Below are positions 31,976 through 43,268 of a stretch of DNA of 57,759 nucleotides, piece after piece. The notes under the pieces are model-generated. The model made no database searches and was not told the DNA's origin. It worked only from the letters and a program-made list of their open reading frames with translations. Location: contig DYOR01000004.1 in the NCBI GenBank assembly GCA_020720385.1, forward strand, positions 1-57,759. The letters are read 5' to 3'. A program made the translations under genes and the position numbers. Source of the stretch: Rubrivivax sp. GTDB taxonomy: Bacteria; Pseudomonadota; Gammaproteobacteria; Burkholderiales; Burkholderiaceae_C. Position 1 is the stretch's first letter; each line of letters begins with the position of its first letter.

Positions 31976-32584
31976 CTACTGCTCGATCACGTCGGCGCCC
32001 GCGGGGGGCGAGAAGCGGAACTGCGCGGCGTCGATGGCGACGTTGGCCTCGAAGTGCGAGAAGCGCAGAGCCGAGCGCTGGCCGAAGCTGTCGGTGATCT
32101 CCACCGCCGCCAGCTCGCGGTCCTTGAAGCCCACGCGCATGGACTGGAAGGGGCCGTCCTTGGCGCGCGGCGTGGCCAGCGCCCACTCCATGCCGTCGAG
32201 CGTGGGCTGCGGCGCGAGCACGAACTGCGCGTCGAGCGCACCGCCGGCGAGCAGCGCCGCCGGCGTGGCCCCGAGCGCGGAGGCCACGGCGCGCGAGCTG
32301 GCCTGGTTCAGATCGGCGTCGTAGATCCACACCTTGGCGCCGTCGGCGACGATGAGCTGCTCGAAGGGCTTGCGGTAGGCGAAGCGGAAACGGTTGGGGC
32401 GCAGGAACTCGAACTCGCCGCTGGAGATCTTCTTGCGCGCGCCGTCGGTCGAGGTGACCGTCTGCGTGAACGACGCGCGGCCGCTCTTCACTTCGCGCAC
32501 GAACTCGCGCAGCGTGTCCACCGCGTCGGCGTGGGCGGCACCCACGGCGGCACACCACATGAGGGCGAAGCAGGCGCGCCGCAT
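31976..32584 (-). CDS. lolA: Outer-membrane lipoprotein carrier protein LolA
   Basis: The periplasmic chaperone that takes lipoproteins from LolCDE to the outer membrane. It has 202 residues including a signal peptide ([19 protein letters not shown]) followed by the mature start DAVDTLREFV. The conserved FTQTV and GEFEFLRPNRFRFAYRKPFEQ strands are present. The ATG at 32584 overlaps the ftsK stop codon in a TGATG arrangement, implying translational coupling. Confidence 0.92.
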   Translation of the reverse strand: MRRACFALMWCAAVGAAHADAVDTLREFVREVKSGRASFTQTVTSTDGARKKISSGEFEFLRPNRFRFAYRKPFEQLIVADGAKVWIYDADLNQASSRAVASALGATPAALLAGGALDAQFVLAPQPTLDGMEWALATPRAKDGPFQSMRVGFKDRELAAVEITDSFGQRSALRFSHFEANVAIDAAQFRFSPPAGADVIEQ

Positions 32585-34890
32585 CACTCCTCCCGCTTGG
32601 GCACGATGATCTCGCGGTTGCCGCTGTGGCCCATGGCCGAGACCAGGCCCGACTGTTCCATCTGCTCGAGCAGCCTGGCGGCGCGGTTGTAGCCGATGCG
32701 CAAATGCCTCTGCACCAGCGAGATCGACGCACGCCGGTGCTGCAACACCACCGCGACGGCCTGGTCGTACATCGGGTCGGCCTCACCCGCTCCCGCGCCG
32801 GCCTCACCCGCCGCGGCCTCGCCGTCGAGCACGCCGCCCTCGAGGATGCCTTCGATGTAGTTGGCCTCACCCTGGCTGCGCAGGTACTGCACCACGCGGT
32901 GCACCTCGTCGTCGCTGACGAAGGCGCCGTGCACGCGCACGGGCACGCCGCTGCCCGAGGAAAGAAAGAGCATGTCGCCCTGGCCGAGCAGGGTCTCCGC
33001 GCCCATCTGGTCGAGGATGGTGCGGCTGTCGATCTTGCTGCTCACCTGAAAGCTCAGCCGCGTCGGGATGTTGGCCTTGATCAGCCCGGTGATCACGTCG
33101 ACGCTGGGCCGTTGCGTGGCGAGGATGAGGTGGATGCCCGAGGCGCGCGCCTTCTGCGCCAGGCGCGCGATGAGCTCCTCGATCTTCTTGCCCACCACCA
33201 TCATCAGGTCGGCGAGCTCGTCGATCACCACCACCACGTGGGGCAGCCGCTCCAGTGGCTCGGGCGCGTCGGGCGTGAGGCTGAAGGGGTTGGACAGCTT
33301 CTCGCCGCGCTCGCCGGCCTCGTTGATCTTCTTGTTGTAGCCCGCGAGGTTGCGCACGCCGAGCTTGCTCATGAGCTTGTAGCGCCGCTCCATCTCGCCG
33401 ACGCACCAGGTGAGCGCGTTGGCGGCCTGCTTCATGTCGGTGACCACCGGCGCGAGCAGGTGCGGGATGCCCTCGTAGACACTCATCTCGAGCATCTTCG
33501 GGTCGATGAGGATGAGCCGCACGTCGCGCGCCTCGGCCTTGTAGAGCAGGCTCAGGATCATCGCGTTGATGCCCACGCTCTTGCCCGAGCCGGTGGTGCC
33601 TGCCACCAGGCAGTGAGGCATCTTCGCCAGGTCGGCGACGATGGGGTTGCCGATGATGTCCTTGCCCAGCCCGAGCGTGAGCTGGCTGGCCGAGGTGTTG
33701 TAGACCTCCGAGCCCAGGATCTCCGACAGGCGGATGGTCTGCCGGCGCGCGTTGGGCAACTCGAGGGCCATGTAGTTCTTCCCCGGGATGACCTCGACCA
33801 CGCGGATGCTCACCAGCGAGAGCGAGCGCGCCAGGTCGCGCGCCAGGCCGACGATCTGCGCACCCTTCACGCCGACGGCGGGTTCGATCTCGTAGCGCGT
33901 GATCACCGGGCCGGGCGAGGCCACCACCACGCGCACCTCGACGCCGAAATCCTTGAGCTTCTTCTCGATCAGCCGCGAGGTCATCTCCAGCGACTCGGCC
34001 GGCACGGTGTCGTGGCGGCCAGGCACGGCATCGAGCAGGTCGACCTGCGGCAGCTTGGTGTCGACGAGTTCGGCGAAGAGCGGCTTCTGGCGCTCCTTGG
34101 CGACGCGCCGCGAGGGCGGGATCTCCGCCAGCGTGGGCTCGATCACCAGGGGCAGGTGCTCCCCGGTCTCGTGGCGCTGCACCTCCGCCACCTGTTCGCG
34201 CTCGAGTGCCGCGAGTTCACCCAGGCGGCGGTCCTCCAGCGCCTCGCGGCGGCTGTCACGGCTCTCGCGCAGGCGCTCGATGCGCTCGCCGATGGCATCG
34301 GCCCAGTGCAGCCAGGAGAAGCGCAGCGCCCACGCCAGGCCCACCACGAGCAGCGCAATCCACAGCACCCCCGAGCCCGCGAAACCCAGCCAGCGCATCG
34401 ACGCCGGCCCCAGCGTGTAACCCAGCACGCCGCCGGCGTACCCGGGCAGCAAGGGCTCCCAGCGGTACAGCCGGGTCCACTCCAGCGCGCTGCTGGCCGC
34501 CAGCAGCAAGGCCAGTCCGGCCCAGAACTGCCACGCCGCAGCAGGGGAGTCGGCCGGCGCTGCGCGCAGTCGACGCGCCAGCGCGGTGAGCCAGGCGCGC
34601 AGCGCCACCGGCACCAGCCACCAGCCCGAAAAGCCGAAGACAAAGAGCACCATGTCGGAGACGCGCGCCCCGAGCACGCCGACGCGGTTGTGCAGCGCCT
34701 GCCCGTTGCCCGAGGTCGAGAAGGCCGTGTCGCCAGCGTCGTGGGTGACCATGGCGAGGAGGAACAGCAGCCATGCCACCGCCCCCGCCAGCATCAGCGC
34801 CTGCTGGCGCCAGCGCCGCGCACCCCAGCCCTGGCCAACGGCCATGCCAGCGCCCGCATCGCCACTCAGTGAACCCAGGGGAAAACTCAT
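32584..34890 (-). CDS. ftsK: DNA translocase FtsK
   Basis: Couples septation to chromosome segregation and dimer resolution at dif. The 768-residue protein starts [15 protein letters not shown]; longer upstream frames have no family content. An N-terminal membrane domain of about four helices (residues 25-185) is followed by a short linker. The motor has Walker [17 protein letters not shown] and Walker [19 protein letters not shown]-terminal gamma winged helix ([21 protein letters not shown]) reads KOPS. It is the shorter linker form usual in Betaproteobacteria. Confidence 0.95.
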   Translation of the reverse strand: MSFPLGSLSGDAGAGMAVGQGWGARRWRQQALMLAGAVAWLLFLLAMVTHDAGDTAFSTSGNGQALHNRVGVLGARVSDMVLFVFGFSGWWLVPVALRAWLTALARRLRAAPADSPAAAWQFWAGLALLLAASSALEWTRLYRWEPLLPGYAGGVLGYTLGPASMRWLGFAGSGVLWIALLVVGLAWALRFSWLHWADAIGERIERLRESRDSRREALEDRRLGELAALEREQVAEVQRHETGEHLPLVIEPTLAEIPPSRRVAKERQKPLFAELVDTKLPQVDLLDAVPGRHDTVPAESLEMTSRLIEKKLKDFGVEVRVVVASPGPVITRYEIEPAVGVKGAQIVGLARDLARSLSLVSIRVVEVIPGKNYMALELPNARRQTIRLSEILGSEVYNTSASQLTLGLGKDIIGNPIVADLAKMPHCLVAGTTGSGKSVGINAMILSLLYKAEARDVRLILIDPKMLEMSVYEGIPHLLAPVVTDMKQAANALTWCVGEMERRYKLMSKLGVRNLAGYNKKINEAGERGEKLSNPFSLTPDAPEPLERLPHVVVVIDELADLMMVVGKKIEELIARLAQKARASGIHLILATQRPSVDVITGLIKANIPTRLSFQVSSKIDSRTILDQMGAETLLGQGDMLFLSSGSGVPVRVHGAFVSDDEVHRVVQYLRSQGEANYIEGILEGGVLDGEAAAGEAGAGAGEADPMYDQAVAVVLQHRRASISLVQRHLRIGYNRAARLLEQMEQSGLVSAMGHSGNREIIVPKREE

Positions 34891-34934
34891 GGGCCGGATT
34901 GTGGCCGATGCCGGCGCGCCACCCTCCGTGGCCT

Positions 34935-36729
<1,795 letters not shown>

Positions 36730-36745
36730 AAGGCGCGGATAGCGT

Positions 36746-36751
36746 TATAAT
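36746..36751 (+). promoter_or_regulatory. TATAAT -10 box of rpmB-rpmG
   Basis: A consensus TATAAT lies 81 nt before the rpmB ATG, just after trxB. No strong -35 box is evident. Confidence 0.5.
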
Positions 36752-36832
36752 TATGAGCTTTGCCGGCAGGCACGTCGCCACAGCGCGACCTGCACCCGCC
36801 AGGCGGCACGATCAACATTCCTGGAGAGCGTC

Positions 36833-37066
36833 ATGGCACGCGTCTGTCAAGTCACCGGCAAGCGCCCGATGGTGGGCAACAATGTTTCGCACGCGAACAA
36901 CCGCACCAAGCGCCGCTTCCTGCCCAACCTGCAATACCGGCGCTTCTGGCTGGAGACGGAAAACCGCTGGGTGCGCCTGCGCGTGAGCAACGCCGCGCTG
37001 CGCCTGATCGACAAGAAGGGCATCGAGGCGGTCGTGGCCGACCTGCGCGCCCGCGGCGAAATCTGA
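36833..37066 (+). CDS. rpmB: Ribosomal protein L28
   Basis: A 77-residue large-subunit protein starting [21 protein letters not shown], with the basic [13 protein letters not shown]. It has the normal length. GGAGAG lies 7 nt upstream. rpmG follows 17 bp later. Confidence 0.97.
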   Translation: MARVCQVTGKRPMVGNNVSHANNRTKRRFLPNLQYRRFWLETENRWVRLRVSNAALRLIDKKGIEAVVADLRARGEI

Positions 37067-37083
37067 ACGTTTAGGAGAGCAGC

Positions 37084-37254
37084 ATGGCAGCCAAAGGCGG
37101 ACGCGAGAAGATCAAGCTGGAGTCCACGGCGGGCACCGGGCACTTTTACACCACGAGCAAGAACAAGAAGACCACGCCCGAGAAGCTCGAATTCCTGAAG
37201 TTCGACCCGAAGGCACGCAAGCACGTGCTGTACAAGGAAATCAAGCTCAAGTAA
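37084..37254 (+). CDS. rpmG: Ribosomal protein L33, zinc-independent form
   Basis: A 56-residue protein ([20 protein letters not shown] start, ending YKEIKLK). It contains no cysteine, so it is the C-minus form that needs no zinc. GGAGAG lies 5 nt upstream of the ATG. The gene is the last of the rpmB-rpmG pair and is followed by a strong terminator. Confidence 0.96.
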   Translation: MAAKGGREKIKLESTAGTGHFYTTSKNKKTTPEKLEFLKFDPKARKHVLYKEIKLK

Positions 37255-37276
37255 GGCTCCCGCGCCTGATCAACGA

Positions 37277-37300
37277 CCCGCCTCGATGGCGGGTTTTTTC
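37277..37300 (+). terminator. Terminator after rpmB-rpmG
   Basis: CCCGCC (37277-37282), a 5-nt loop, GGCGGG (37288-37293) and six T residues form a canonical Rho-independent terminator 22 bp after rpmG. Confidence 0.92.
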
Positions 37301-37415
37301 TTGATCCGCGGCAATACCGTGGTGCGGTAACGACCCTGTCATGCGTTGCCGCTAACCTGGGCAGCACTGCGGGCTGCACGCCCTCCCCTGGCTTTCCGTG
37401 ATCGAGGCTCTCGCG

Positions 37416-39338
37416 ATGAATCCGAACCGCTCCCGCCCCCGTGCCTTTCACCGACCCCTGGGCGCATTGCTGGCCATGGCCGGTGTGCTCTGCGCTCCCG
37501 CCACCGTGCACGCCGGGGCCGCGCAGCCGGTGAAGGTGGAGTTCAGCGCCACGCCGGCGCCGCGCACCGAGTCGATGATGCTGCGCACCTACTCCACCTC
37601 GACCGCCACGGTGACGTTCGCCGACGGCAGCGCGAAGGACTATCCGCTCGCGTACCACACGCTGTTCAGGAACACCGACCTGGTGGCCACGGTGGGGGGC
37701 AAGCGCCATGCCGCCGGGCAGCTCTACGACCACAAGATGCAGCCGATCATCGACCCGAGCGGCGACCCGGTGATCGCCGAGACGCCCGACGCCAACAGTC
37801 TGCTCAAGATCGGCTCCAAGCTCATGCTCGTCAGCCACTGGGAGTACGACGACGTGCTCGCCAGCGGCGAGACCGCCTACAAGAAGAAGGACTGGTACAG
37901 CCGCATGCCCATGAGCATGAGCCTGTCGGAGCTCAGGCAGTCGCGCGACGGCGCGCTCTCCCTGGCGCGCCAGAAGCCCATCGACTTCAGCTCCATCGAC
38001 GGCGGCTGGATCTTCTGCTTCGGCTCGCAGACGCCATGGAACACGCACCTGGGCGGCGAAGAAGACTACGACCTGTACTTCGTGCCCGGCGAGAAGGCCT
38101 ACAAGACCACCGAGGCCGGCCTGCGCGCCATGAACGAGGTGTACTTCCGCGGCACGCGCCAGGCCAACCCCTACCACTACGGCTACCCGACCGAGGTGGC
38201 TCCCAAGGCCGATGGCTCCTACCGCGTGACGCGGCACTACGAGATGGGTCGCGGCACCTGGGAACTGGCCCTCTTCGCCCAGGACGGGCGCACCGCCTTC
38301 TACGGCGACGACGGGCTGTACTCGGGACTCTTCATGTTCGTCGGCGACCAGGTCAACGCGCCGGCCGCCGGGGGCACGCTCTACGCCGCCAAGTGGAAGC
38401 AGACTTCGCCCGACGGCAGCGATGGCGGCACGGCCAACCTGGCCTGGGTGCGCCTGGGCTCGTCGAAGGCCGGGGAGATCAAGGCGCTGGTCGACAAGGG
38501 CATCAGCATCAACGACATCTTCGAGTTCTCGCTCGCCGCCAAGGAGGGCTTCGTGCCCACGCGCGCGGGGTCGGCCGAGACCGTCTGGCTGCGCCTCAAA
38601 CCGGGCATGGAGCAGGCCGCCGCCTTTCTCGAATCGCGCCGCTACGCCGCCTACCTGGGTGCGACCACCGAGTTCACCAAGGGCGAAGGGGTGGCCATCA
38701 ACCACGCCGACAAGAAGCTCTACTACGCGATGAGCTACATCCAGACCTCGATGAAGGCCAACGACGGCGGCCCGGTGGACGACATCCGCCTGAAGGAGAA
38801 CAAGGCCGGCGCCACCTACACCATGGACATGGCCGGCGCGCAGACCGACAGCATCGGCCGCGCCATTGCCTCGGCGTACGTCCCGGTCCGCGCCTACGTC
38901 GAGCCCGCGCTGCTCGGCCGCCCGATGGCCGTGGACGCGCTGGGCAACACCGCCGACCCCGAGTTCATTGCCAACACCGACAACATCTTCTTCGCCGAGA
39001 AGATGCGCACGCTGTTCATCGGCGAGGACTCCGGCAACCACGTCAACAACTTCGTCTGGGCCTACCACGTCGACACGAAGAAGCTCACGCGCATCCTCAG
39101 CCTGGCCGCGGGGGCCGAGTCCACGGGCCTGCAGGTGGTGCAAGACCTCGGCGGCCACGCCTACGTCATGAGCAACCTCCAGCACCAGGGCGACTGGATC
39201 AGTTCGACGCCGGCGGCACTCAAGGCCAGCCTGCTGGCCAAGGCGCGGGAGATGTACGGAGCCAACCGGCACGGGACGCCCAACTATCGGCTGCAGGCGC
39301 ATGTGGGCTACATCGGCGGGCTGCCCGGTTTCAAGTGA
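37416..39338 (+). CDS. Secreted PhoX-like (DUF839) protein
   Basis: A 640-residue exported protein. The signal peptide (residues 1-33, LGALLAMAGVLCAPATVHAG) looks like a Sec rather than a twin-arginine signal, unlike most PhoX. The body has beta-propeller features of PhoX/DUF839 phosphatases (GEEDYDLYFVPGEKAYKTTE, GGTLYAAKWKQ, EGVAINHADKKLYYAMSY, DNIFFAEKMRTLFIGED). Phosphatase activity is not proven by these. The ATG at 37416 is preferred to a GTG six codons upstream. Its stop codon is 1 bp before the cytochrome-like gene, so both are one unit. Confidence 0.78.
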   Translation: MNPNRSRPRAFHRPLGALLAMAGVLCAPATVHAGAAQPVKVEFSATPAPRTESMMLRTYSTSTATVTFADGSAKDYPLAYHTLFRNTDLVATVGGKRHAAGQLYDHKMQPIIDPSGDPVIAETPDANSLLKIGSKLMLVSHWEYDDVLASGETAYKKKDWYSRMPMSMSLSELRQSRDGALSLARQKPIDFSSIDGGWIFCFGSQTPWNTHLGGEEDYDLYFVPGEKAYKTTEAGLRAMNEVYFRGTRQANPYHYGYPTEVAPKADGSYRVTRHYEMGRGTWELALFAQDGRTAFYGDDGLYSGLFMFVGDQVNAPAAGGTLYAAKWKQTSPDGSDGGTANLAWVRLGSSKAGEIKALVDKGISINDIFEFSLAAKEGFVPTRAGSAETVWLRLKPGMEQAAAFLESRRYAAYLGATTEFTKGEGVAINHADKKLYYAMSYIQTSMKANDGGPVDDIRLKENKAGATYTMDMAGAQTDSIGRAIASAYVPVRAYVEPALLGRPMAVDALGNTADPEFIANTDNIFFAEKMRTLFIGEDSGNHVNNFVWAYHVDTKKLTRILSLAAGAESTGLQVVQDLGGHAYVMSNLQHQGDWISSTPAALKASLLAKAREMYGANRHGTPNYRLQAHVGYIGGLPGFK

Positions 39339-39339
39339 G

Positions 39340-41409
39340 ATGAGCGCGGCCCGCGGCGGCCCGCGTCCTGCACGGCCGCGCCGTCTGGCGGGCCGCTGGC
39401 AGGTGTGGGCCACGGCCGCGGCGCTCATGGTGCTGGGCCCGGGTGCGAGGGGCGCACCGCTGGTCGCGGACGCCGCGGCCTTGCGCATGCCGCCCCCTCC
39501 GCTGCGCGGCGAGACAATGTACCGCGGCAGCCTGCCCAACCCCCACGCGCACATTCCGGCGCAGTGCCACGTCGAGACCAGCCACGGGCAGCAGAACGCC
39601 TGCCTCTTCTGCCACACCGACGGCGTGTGGCAGCGTCGCCTGGGCAACAACAACCCGCAGGCCGGCGCCAACCCCAACCTGGGCAACTTGCAAACGCAGT
39701 ACGCCTTCGGCGTCTACGACCACCCGTTCGTGCCCAACTCCAGCATCAACCCCTGGATCAACACCTTGCAGCCGCAAGTGCTGCGCGCCGCGGTGGCGCG
39801 CCTCGGCGAGCACCCCGCGGCCTGGGACATGCTGGCCTACATGCGCAGCGACAACTGGGCGGCGGCCTACGCGCAGCGCCCGCGCCAGGGGGCCGCGTGG
39901 GACAGCGGCGTGGACCACCCCATGCGCCTGTTCCCGGCCCTCGACCCGGCCGACCTGCCCGCCGGGCCCGACGGCTTCGTGCGCACGCGCCGCACCGCGG
40001 GCCGCACGCAGGTGCTGTGGCGCGACGCCAGCGGCGCGCACACCGGCTGGCGCGCCGTCAACTTCATGCCCTACGGCATCTTCACGCCCATGGCCGGCAG
40101 CGTCTCGGGCATCTACCTGCGCCTGCCCACGGCGTTCATGAAGAACGCCGCCGGCGCCTTCGACCAGCGCGCCTACGAAGCCAACCTCGAGCTGCTCGAG
40201 CGCAACATCCAGGACCGCCTCCGCGCCGCCGACCCGCCGCACTATGGCGGCGGCGCGGCGGGTGTGGCCATCGTGCGCGGGCAGTATCCGCTGGGCACCG
40301 AGTTCGCCCACCCGCTGCACTACGTGGACGTGGCCGCCGACGGCCGCGACGCGCGGCTCAGCCCGTTCCCGGGCACGCGTTCGCGGCGCGTGAAGGAGAT
40401 CCGCTGGATGCTCAAGGTGCAGGCGTGGCACCCCGGCGAGTTCGGCATGGCGCTGAAGGACGAATCGGCCCCCATCCACGCCCACCCGCAGCAGGGCTGG
40501 ATCGAGAACGGAGCGGGCTGGCTGCTGGCCGGCTGGATCGAGGATGCCCGCGGCGCGCTGCGGCCGCAGACGCCGTCGGAGCTGGTGCAGTGCGTGGGCT
40601 GCCATTCGGGCAACGTGCGCCAGTCCGAGATCGGCCAGCACGCCACCTTCACCTCGGGCAGCGGCAACACCATCGACTCGACCTGGGCCTTGCCGCGCAA
40701 GTTCGCCGGCGCCACCGGCTGGCGCGAGATGGACTATCTGGGCTATGTCGCGCCACGCGGCGCCGAGGTGGCTGGCAGCCTGACCACGCCCGAGCCGCTG
40801 AACCGCGGCCAGGGGCGTGGCGAGTTCGGTTTCTTCCTCGACCATGTGGTGGGCGCCTCCCTCTACGGCGAGATGCCCGCGGCGATGGAGGCGTGGCTCG
40901 AGACGCACATCCGGCGCACGCGCGGCTACAGCGCCGACTGGCCCGCGCTCGAGCCGGCCGTCGCCGGCAAGGACGTGGAGGCCATCGCCCGCATCCAGAC
41001 CCGGCGCCGGGGCCTGATGCGCGAACTCACAGCTCGCGGCGAGTACAAGGACGGGCAGGGGCGCATCCATGCCGCACTGCTCGTGCCGACGCCGCGTGAC
41101 GCGCTCGAGGCGGCGCGGCGCTACCGCCAGGTGGTGGTGACGCAGCGCTACGACTTCGGCAAGGACGTGTTCCCCGACACGCCCTTCACGCTGCGCTACT
41201 TCCGCCGCAGCGCCGACGCCTTCACGCACCAGGACGGGCGGCCCTATGCCATCGGCGAGGTCATCACCGACCGGCCGGTGAACGCCAGTCCGGGCGATTT
41301 CACGTATGGCGTCGGCGTCACGCCCACGCTCATCGACGACACCTTGCTGCCCGGCGACCCGCGCCGTACCTTCGTGCCCGACTACGTGCCGCTGCTCGGC
41401 CGGCCGTAG
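39340..41409 (+). CDS. Exported cytochrome c-like protein with two CXXCH sites
   Basis: A 689-residue protein with a probable signal sequence (WQVWATAAALMVLGPGARGA). Two covalent haem sites are visible, C88LFCH92 and C418VGCH422; no further CXXCH is seen. The long region between them (FMPYGIFTPMAGSVSGIYLR) matches no family I know. It starts 1 bp after the PhoX-like gene and should be translated with it. The pairing suggests an electron-accepting partner for an exported enzyme, but this is inference from position. Confidence 0.8.
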   Translation: MSAARGGPRPARPRRLAGRWQVWATAAALMVLGPGARGAPLVADAAALRMPPPPLRGETMYRGSLPNPHAHIPAQCHVETSHGQQNACLFCHTDGVWQRRLGNNNPQAGANPNLGNLQTQYAFGVYDHPFVPNSSINPWINTLQPQVLRAAVARLGEHPAAWDMLAYMRSDNWAAAYAQRPRQGAAWDSGVDHPMRLFPALDPADLPAGPDGFVRTRRTAGRTQVLWRDASGAHTGWRAVNFMPYGIFTPMAGSVSGIYLRLPTAFMKNAAGAFDQRAYEANLELLERNIQDRLRAADPPHYGGGAAGVAIVRGQYPLGTEFAHPLHYVDVAADGRDARLSPFPGTRSRRVKEIRWMLKVQAWHPGEFGMALKDESAPIHAHPQQGWIENGAGWLLAGWIEDARGALRPQTPSELVQCVGCHSGNVRQSEIGQHATFTSGSGNTIDSTWALPRKFAGATGWREMDYLGYVAPRGAEVAGSLTTPEPLNRGQGRGEFGFFLDHVVGASLYGEMPAAMEAWLETHIRRTRGYSADWPALEPAVAGKDVEAIARIQTRRRGLMRELTARGEYKDGQGRIHAALLVPTPRDALEAARRYRQVVVTQRYDFGKDVFPDTPFTLRYFRRSADAFTHQDGRPYAIGEVITDRPVNASPGDFTYGVGVTPTLIDDTLLPGDPRRTFVPDYVPLLGRP

Positions 41410-41651
41410 CTTGCGCCGCAGCGCGTGGCGCGCCGTGCGCCGTGCGTCGGGCCGGATGCCACGATGGCCTCGAGCAGGGTGCCGTTGCGACAAGGTCCTT
41501 CACGGCCGCGCCTTCACTCAGGCATTCCCTGAGCGCAGAATCCGGCGCGGCCCGATGGTTGCCCTCCCCAAGCGTGGCAAGAATCACGACCTGTCAGGAC
41601 ATGCACCCACGCGTCGCTGGCAACCGATTCAACGACGCCCCTGAATCCACC

Positions 41652-41813
41652 ATGTTCAAGTCCGCTGACCGGCCCCCCGTCCTGCTCTTCCTGATGCTCT
41701 TCACGGCCATGCTGGCCGGCGTGTTGGGCCTGGCCGCGATCTCCACGACACTCGATCCCGCGGCCGACACCGCGGCCCCCATCGAGCCTGTGCCCAAAAC
41801 CCAAGAGGAGTGA
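41652..41813 (+). CDS. Small single-pass membrane protein upstream of aqpZ
   Basis: A 53-residue predicted protein, MFKSADRPPVLLFLMLFTAM, with one hydrophobic helix (residues 9-31) and an acidic C-terminal tail ending EPVPKTQEE. It stops 3 bp before aqpZ and the GAGGAG at its 3' end serves as the aqpZ ribosome site. The GC-rich context and tight coupling support it as real. Function unknown. Confidence 0.6.
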   Translation: MFKSADRPPVLLFLMLFTAMLAGVLGLAAISTTLDPAADTAAPIEPVPKTQEE

Positions 41814-41816
41814 ACG

Positions 41817-42509
41817 ATGATGAACAAGTACGCAGCCGAGTTCGTCGGCACCTTCTGGCTGGTCCTGGGCGGATGCGGCAGTGCCGTGCTGGCCGCGGCG
41901 TTTCCGGGCCTGGGCATCGGGCTGCTCGGGGTCTCGCTGGCCTTCGGCCTGACCGTGCTGACGATGGCCTTTGCCATCGGCCACATCAGCGGCTGCCACC
42001 TCAACCCGGCCGTGTCCGTGGGCCTGTGGGCCGGCGGCCGCTTCGAGGCGCGCGACCTGCTGCCCTACATCGTGGCGCAGGTGCTCGGCGCCCTGGCCGC
42101 GGGCGGCGTGCTCTACATCATCGCCAGCGGCAAGCCCGGGTTCGACGTCGCCGCCGGCTTCGCATCGAACGGCTTCGGCGCCCATTCGCCCGGGGGCTAC
42201 TCGCTGCTTGCGGCCCTGGTGTGCGAGGTGGTGATGACGGCGATGTTCCTGGTCATCATCCTCGGCGCCACCGACGAGCGGGCGCCGAAGGGCTTCGCGC
42301 CGATCGCCATCGGCCTGGCGCTCACGCTGATCCACCTCATCAGCATCCCGGTGACCAACACCTCGGTCAACCCGGCGCGCAGCACCGGCGTGGCCTTGTT
42401 CGCCGGCGGCTGGGCCATCGAGCAGTTGTGGGCCTTCTGGGTCGCACCCCTGGCCGGCGCGCTGCTCGGTGCAGTGGTCTACCGTGTCATCGGTGCCCGC
42501 GAGCGTTGA
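41817..42509 (+). CDS. aqpZ: Aquaporin Z
   Basis: A 230-residue water channel with six transmembrane helices and two half-helices bearing the NPA motifs GCHLNPAVS (near residue 63) and TSVNPARS (near residue 184). The arginine after the second NPA and the narrow-pore residues favour water over glycerol. The start can be at either of two consecutive ATGs. It converges with the PAS-LuxR gene. Confidence 0.95.
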   Translation: MMNKYAAEFVGTFWLVLGGCGSAVLAAAFPGLGIGLLGVSLAFGLTVLTMAFAIGHISGCHLNPAVSVGLWAGGRFEARDLLPYIVAQVLGALAAGGVLYIIASGKPGFDVAAGFASNGFGAHSPGGYSLLAALVCEVVMTAMFLVIILGATDERAPKGFAPIAIGLALTLIHLISIPVTNTSVNPARSTGVALFAGGWAIEQLWAFWVAPLAGALLGAVVYRVIGARER

Positions 42510-42586
42510 CGTGGATGGGCCTGGCCTCCACCCTGGCCCGGCCGCGAGCGGCGGCACATCAGCGGCCCAGGGCGGCGCCCGTGCGC

Positions 42587-43192
42587 TCAGCTCAAGCCCA
42601 CCAGCCTGGAGATCATCTCGCTTGCGCTCTGCGCCCCGACCTTCTTCATGATGCGGGCCCGATGACCTTCGACGGTTCGCGGGCTGACCCCCAGCGCGCG
42701 GGCGATCTCCTTCGTCCCCCGCCCCGCGGCAATCTGACGCACGATCTCCCGCTCCCGAACCGTCAATGACACGACCGTCGGGCGTCGTGCCGAGATGTCC
42801 TCGAACATCCAGACGGCACAGGCGAAGGGTTGTTCGCGTCGCAACGAGCGCCCCGCGACATGGCACCAGAACAGCCGCCCGCTGCGATGACGCATGATGC
42901 GCTCGTCGCTGTACTGCCCCGTGCGTTGCATCACCGGCAGCCCCTGCGCGCCGATGTGTTCGAACTCGGCTCGAGAGGGGTAAAGACACTCCAGCGACTG
43001 GCCCACCAGCCGCGCGGGGTCTTCACCGAACATCGAACCGAACGCCGCATTGCAGCGCTGGATCGTGCGCTCGCGTGAAACGCACAGCCCGACCGGCGCC
43101 AGGTCGAACGCCAGGGCCAGATCGTCGGCGTTGTCCGCCGGCGCTGGCTGGCTGCCTTCGTCGTGCATCGGCGTCATCCGGGAAACCCCCAT
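42587..43192 (-). CDS. PAS-LuxR family transcriptional regulator
   Basis: A 201-residue regulator with an N-terminal PAS domain (LAFDLAPVGLCVSRERTIQRC, then SGRLFWCHVAGRSL) and a C-terminal LuxR-type HTH (LTVREREIVRQIAAGRGTKE). It has no receiver domain, so it probably senses a ligand or redox state through PAS rather than phosphorylation. It is divergent from the thiolase operon by 76 bp, which suggests it controls that operon. Alternative starts lie at 43177 and 43168. Confidence 0.85.
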   Translation of the reverse strand: MGVSRMTPMHDEGSQPAPADNADDLALAFDLAPVGLCVSRERTIQRCNAAFGSMFGEDPARLVGQSLECLYPSRAEFEHIGAQGLPVMQRTGQYSDERIMRHRSGRLFWCHVAGRSLRREQPFACAVWMFEDISARRPTVVSLTVREREIVRQIAAGRGTKEIARALGVSPRTVEGHRARIMKKVGAQSASEMISRLVGLS

Positions 43193-43268
43193 GAGGTAGT
43201 GCTACGTCTATCACGCTCGGTGCCAGTTTCCTACAGTCGCCGCTCGAAAAGACCTAAGGGGATTCACT

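Noticed and set aside
32626-34872. A 748-residue plus-strand frame across ftsK
   Set aside because: Antisense shadow of ftsK, which has clear motifs on the minus strand.
39331-41493. A 720-residue minus-strand frame across the cytochrome-like gene
   Set aside because: The plus-strand frame has a signal sequence and CXXCH motifs; the minus-strand one has none.
41517-41533. CTCAGG/CCTGAG palindrome as a terminator
   Set aside because: The stem is short and no T-run follows on either strand, so it is not called.
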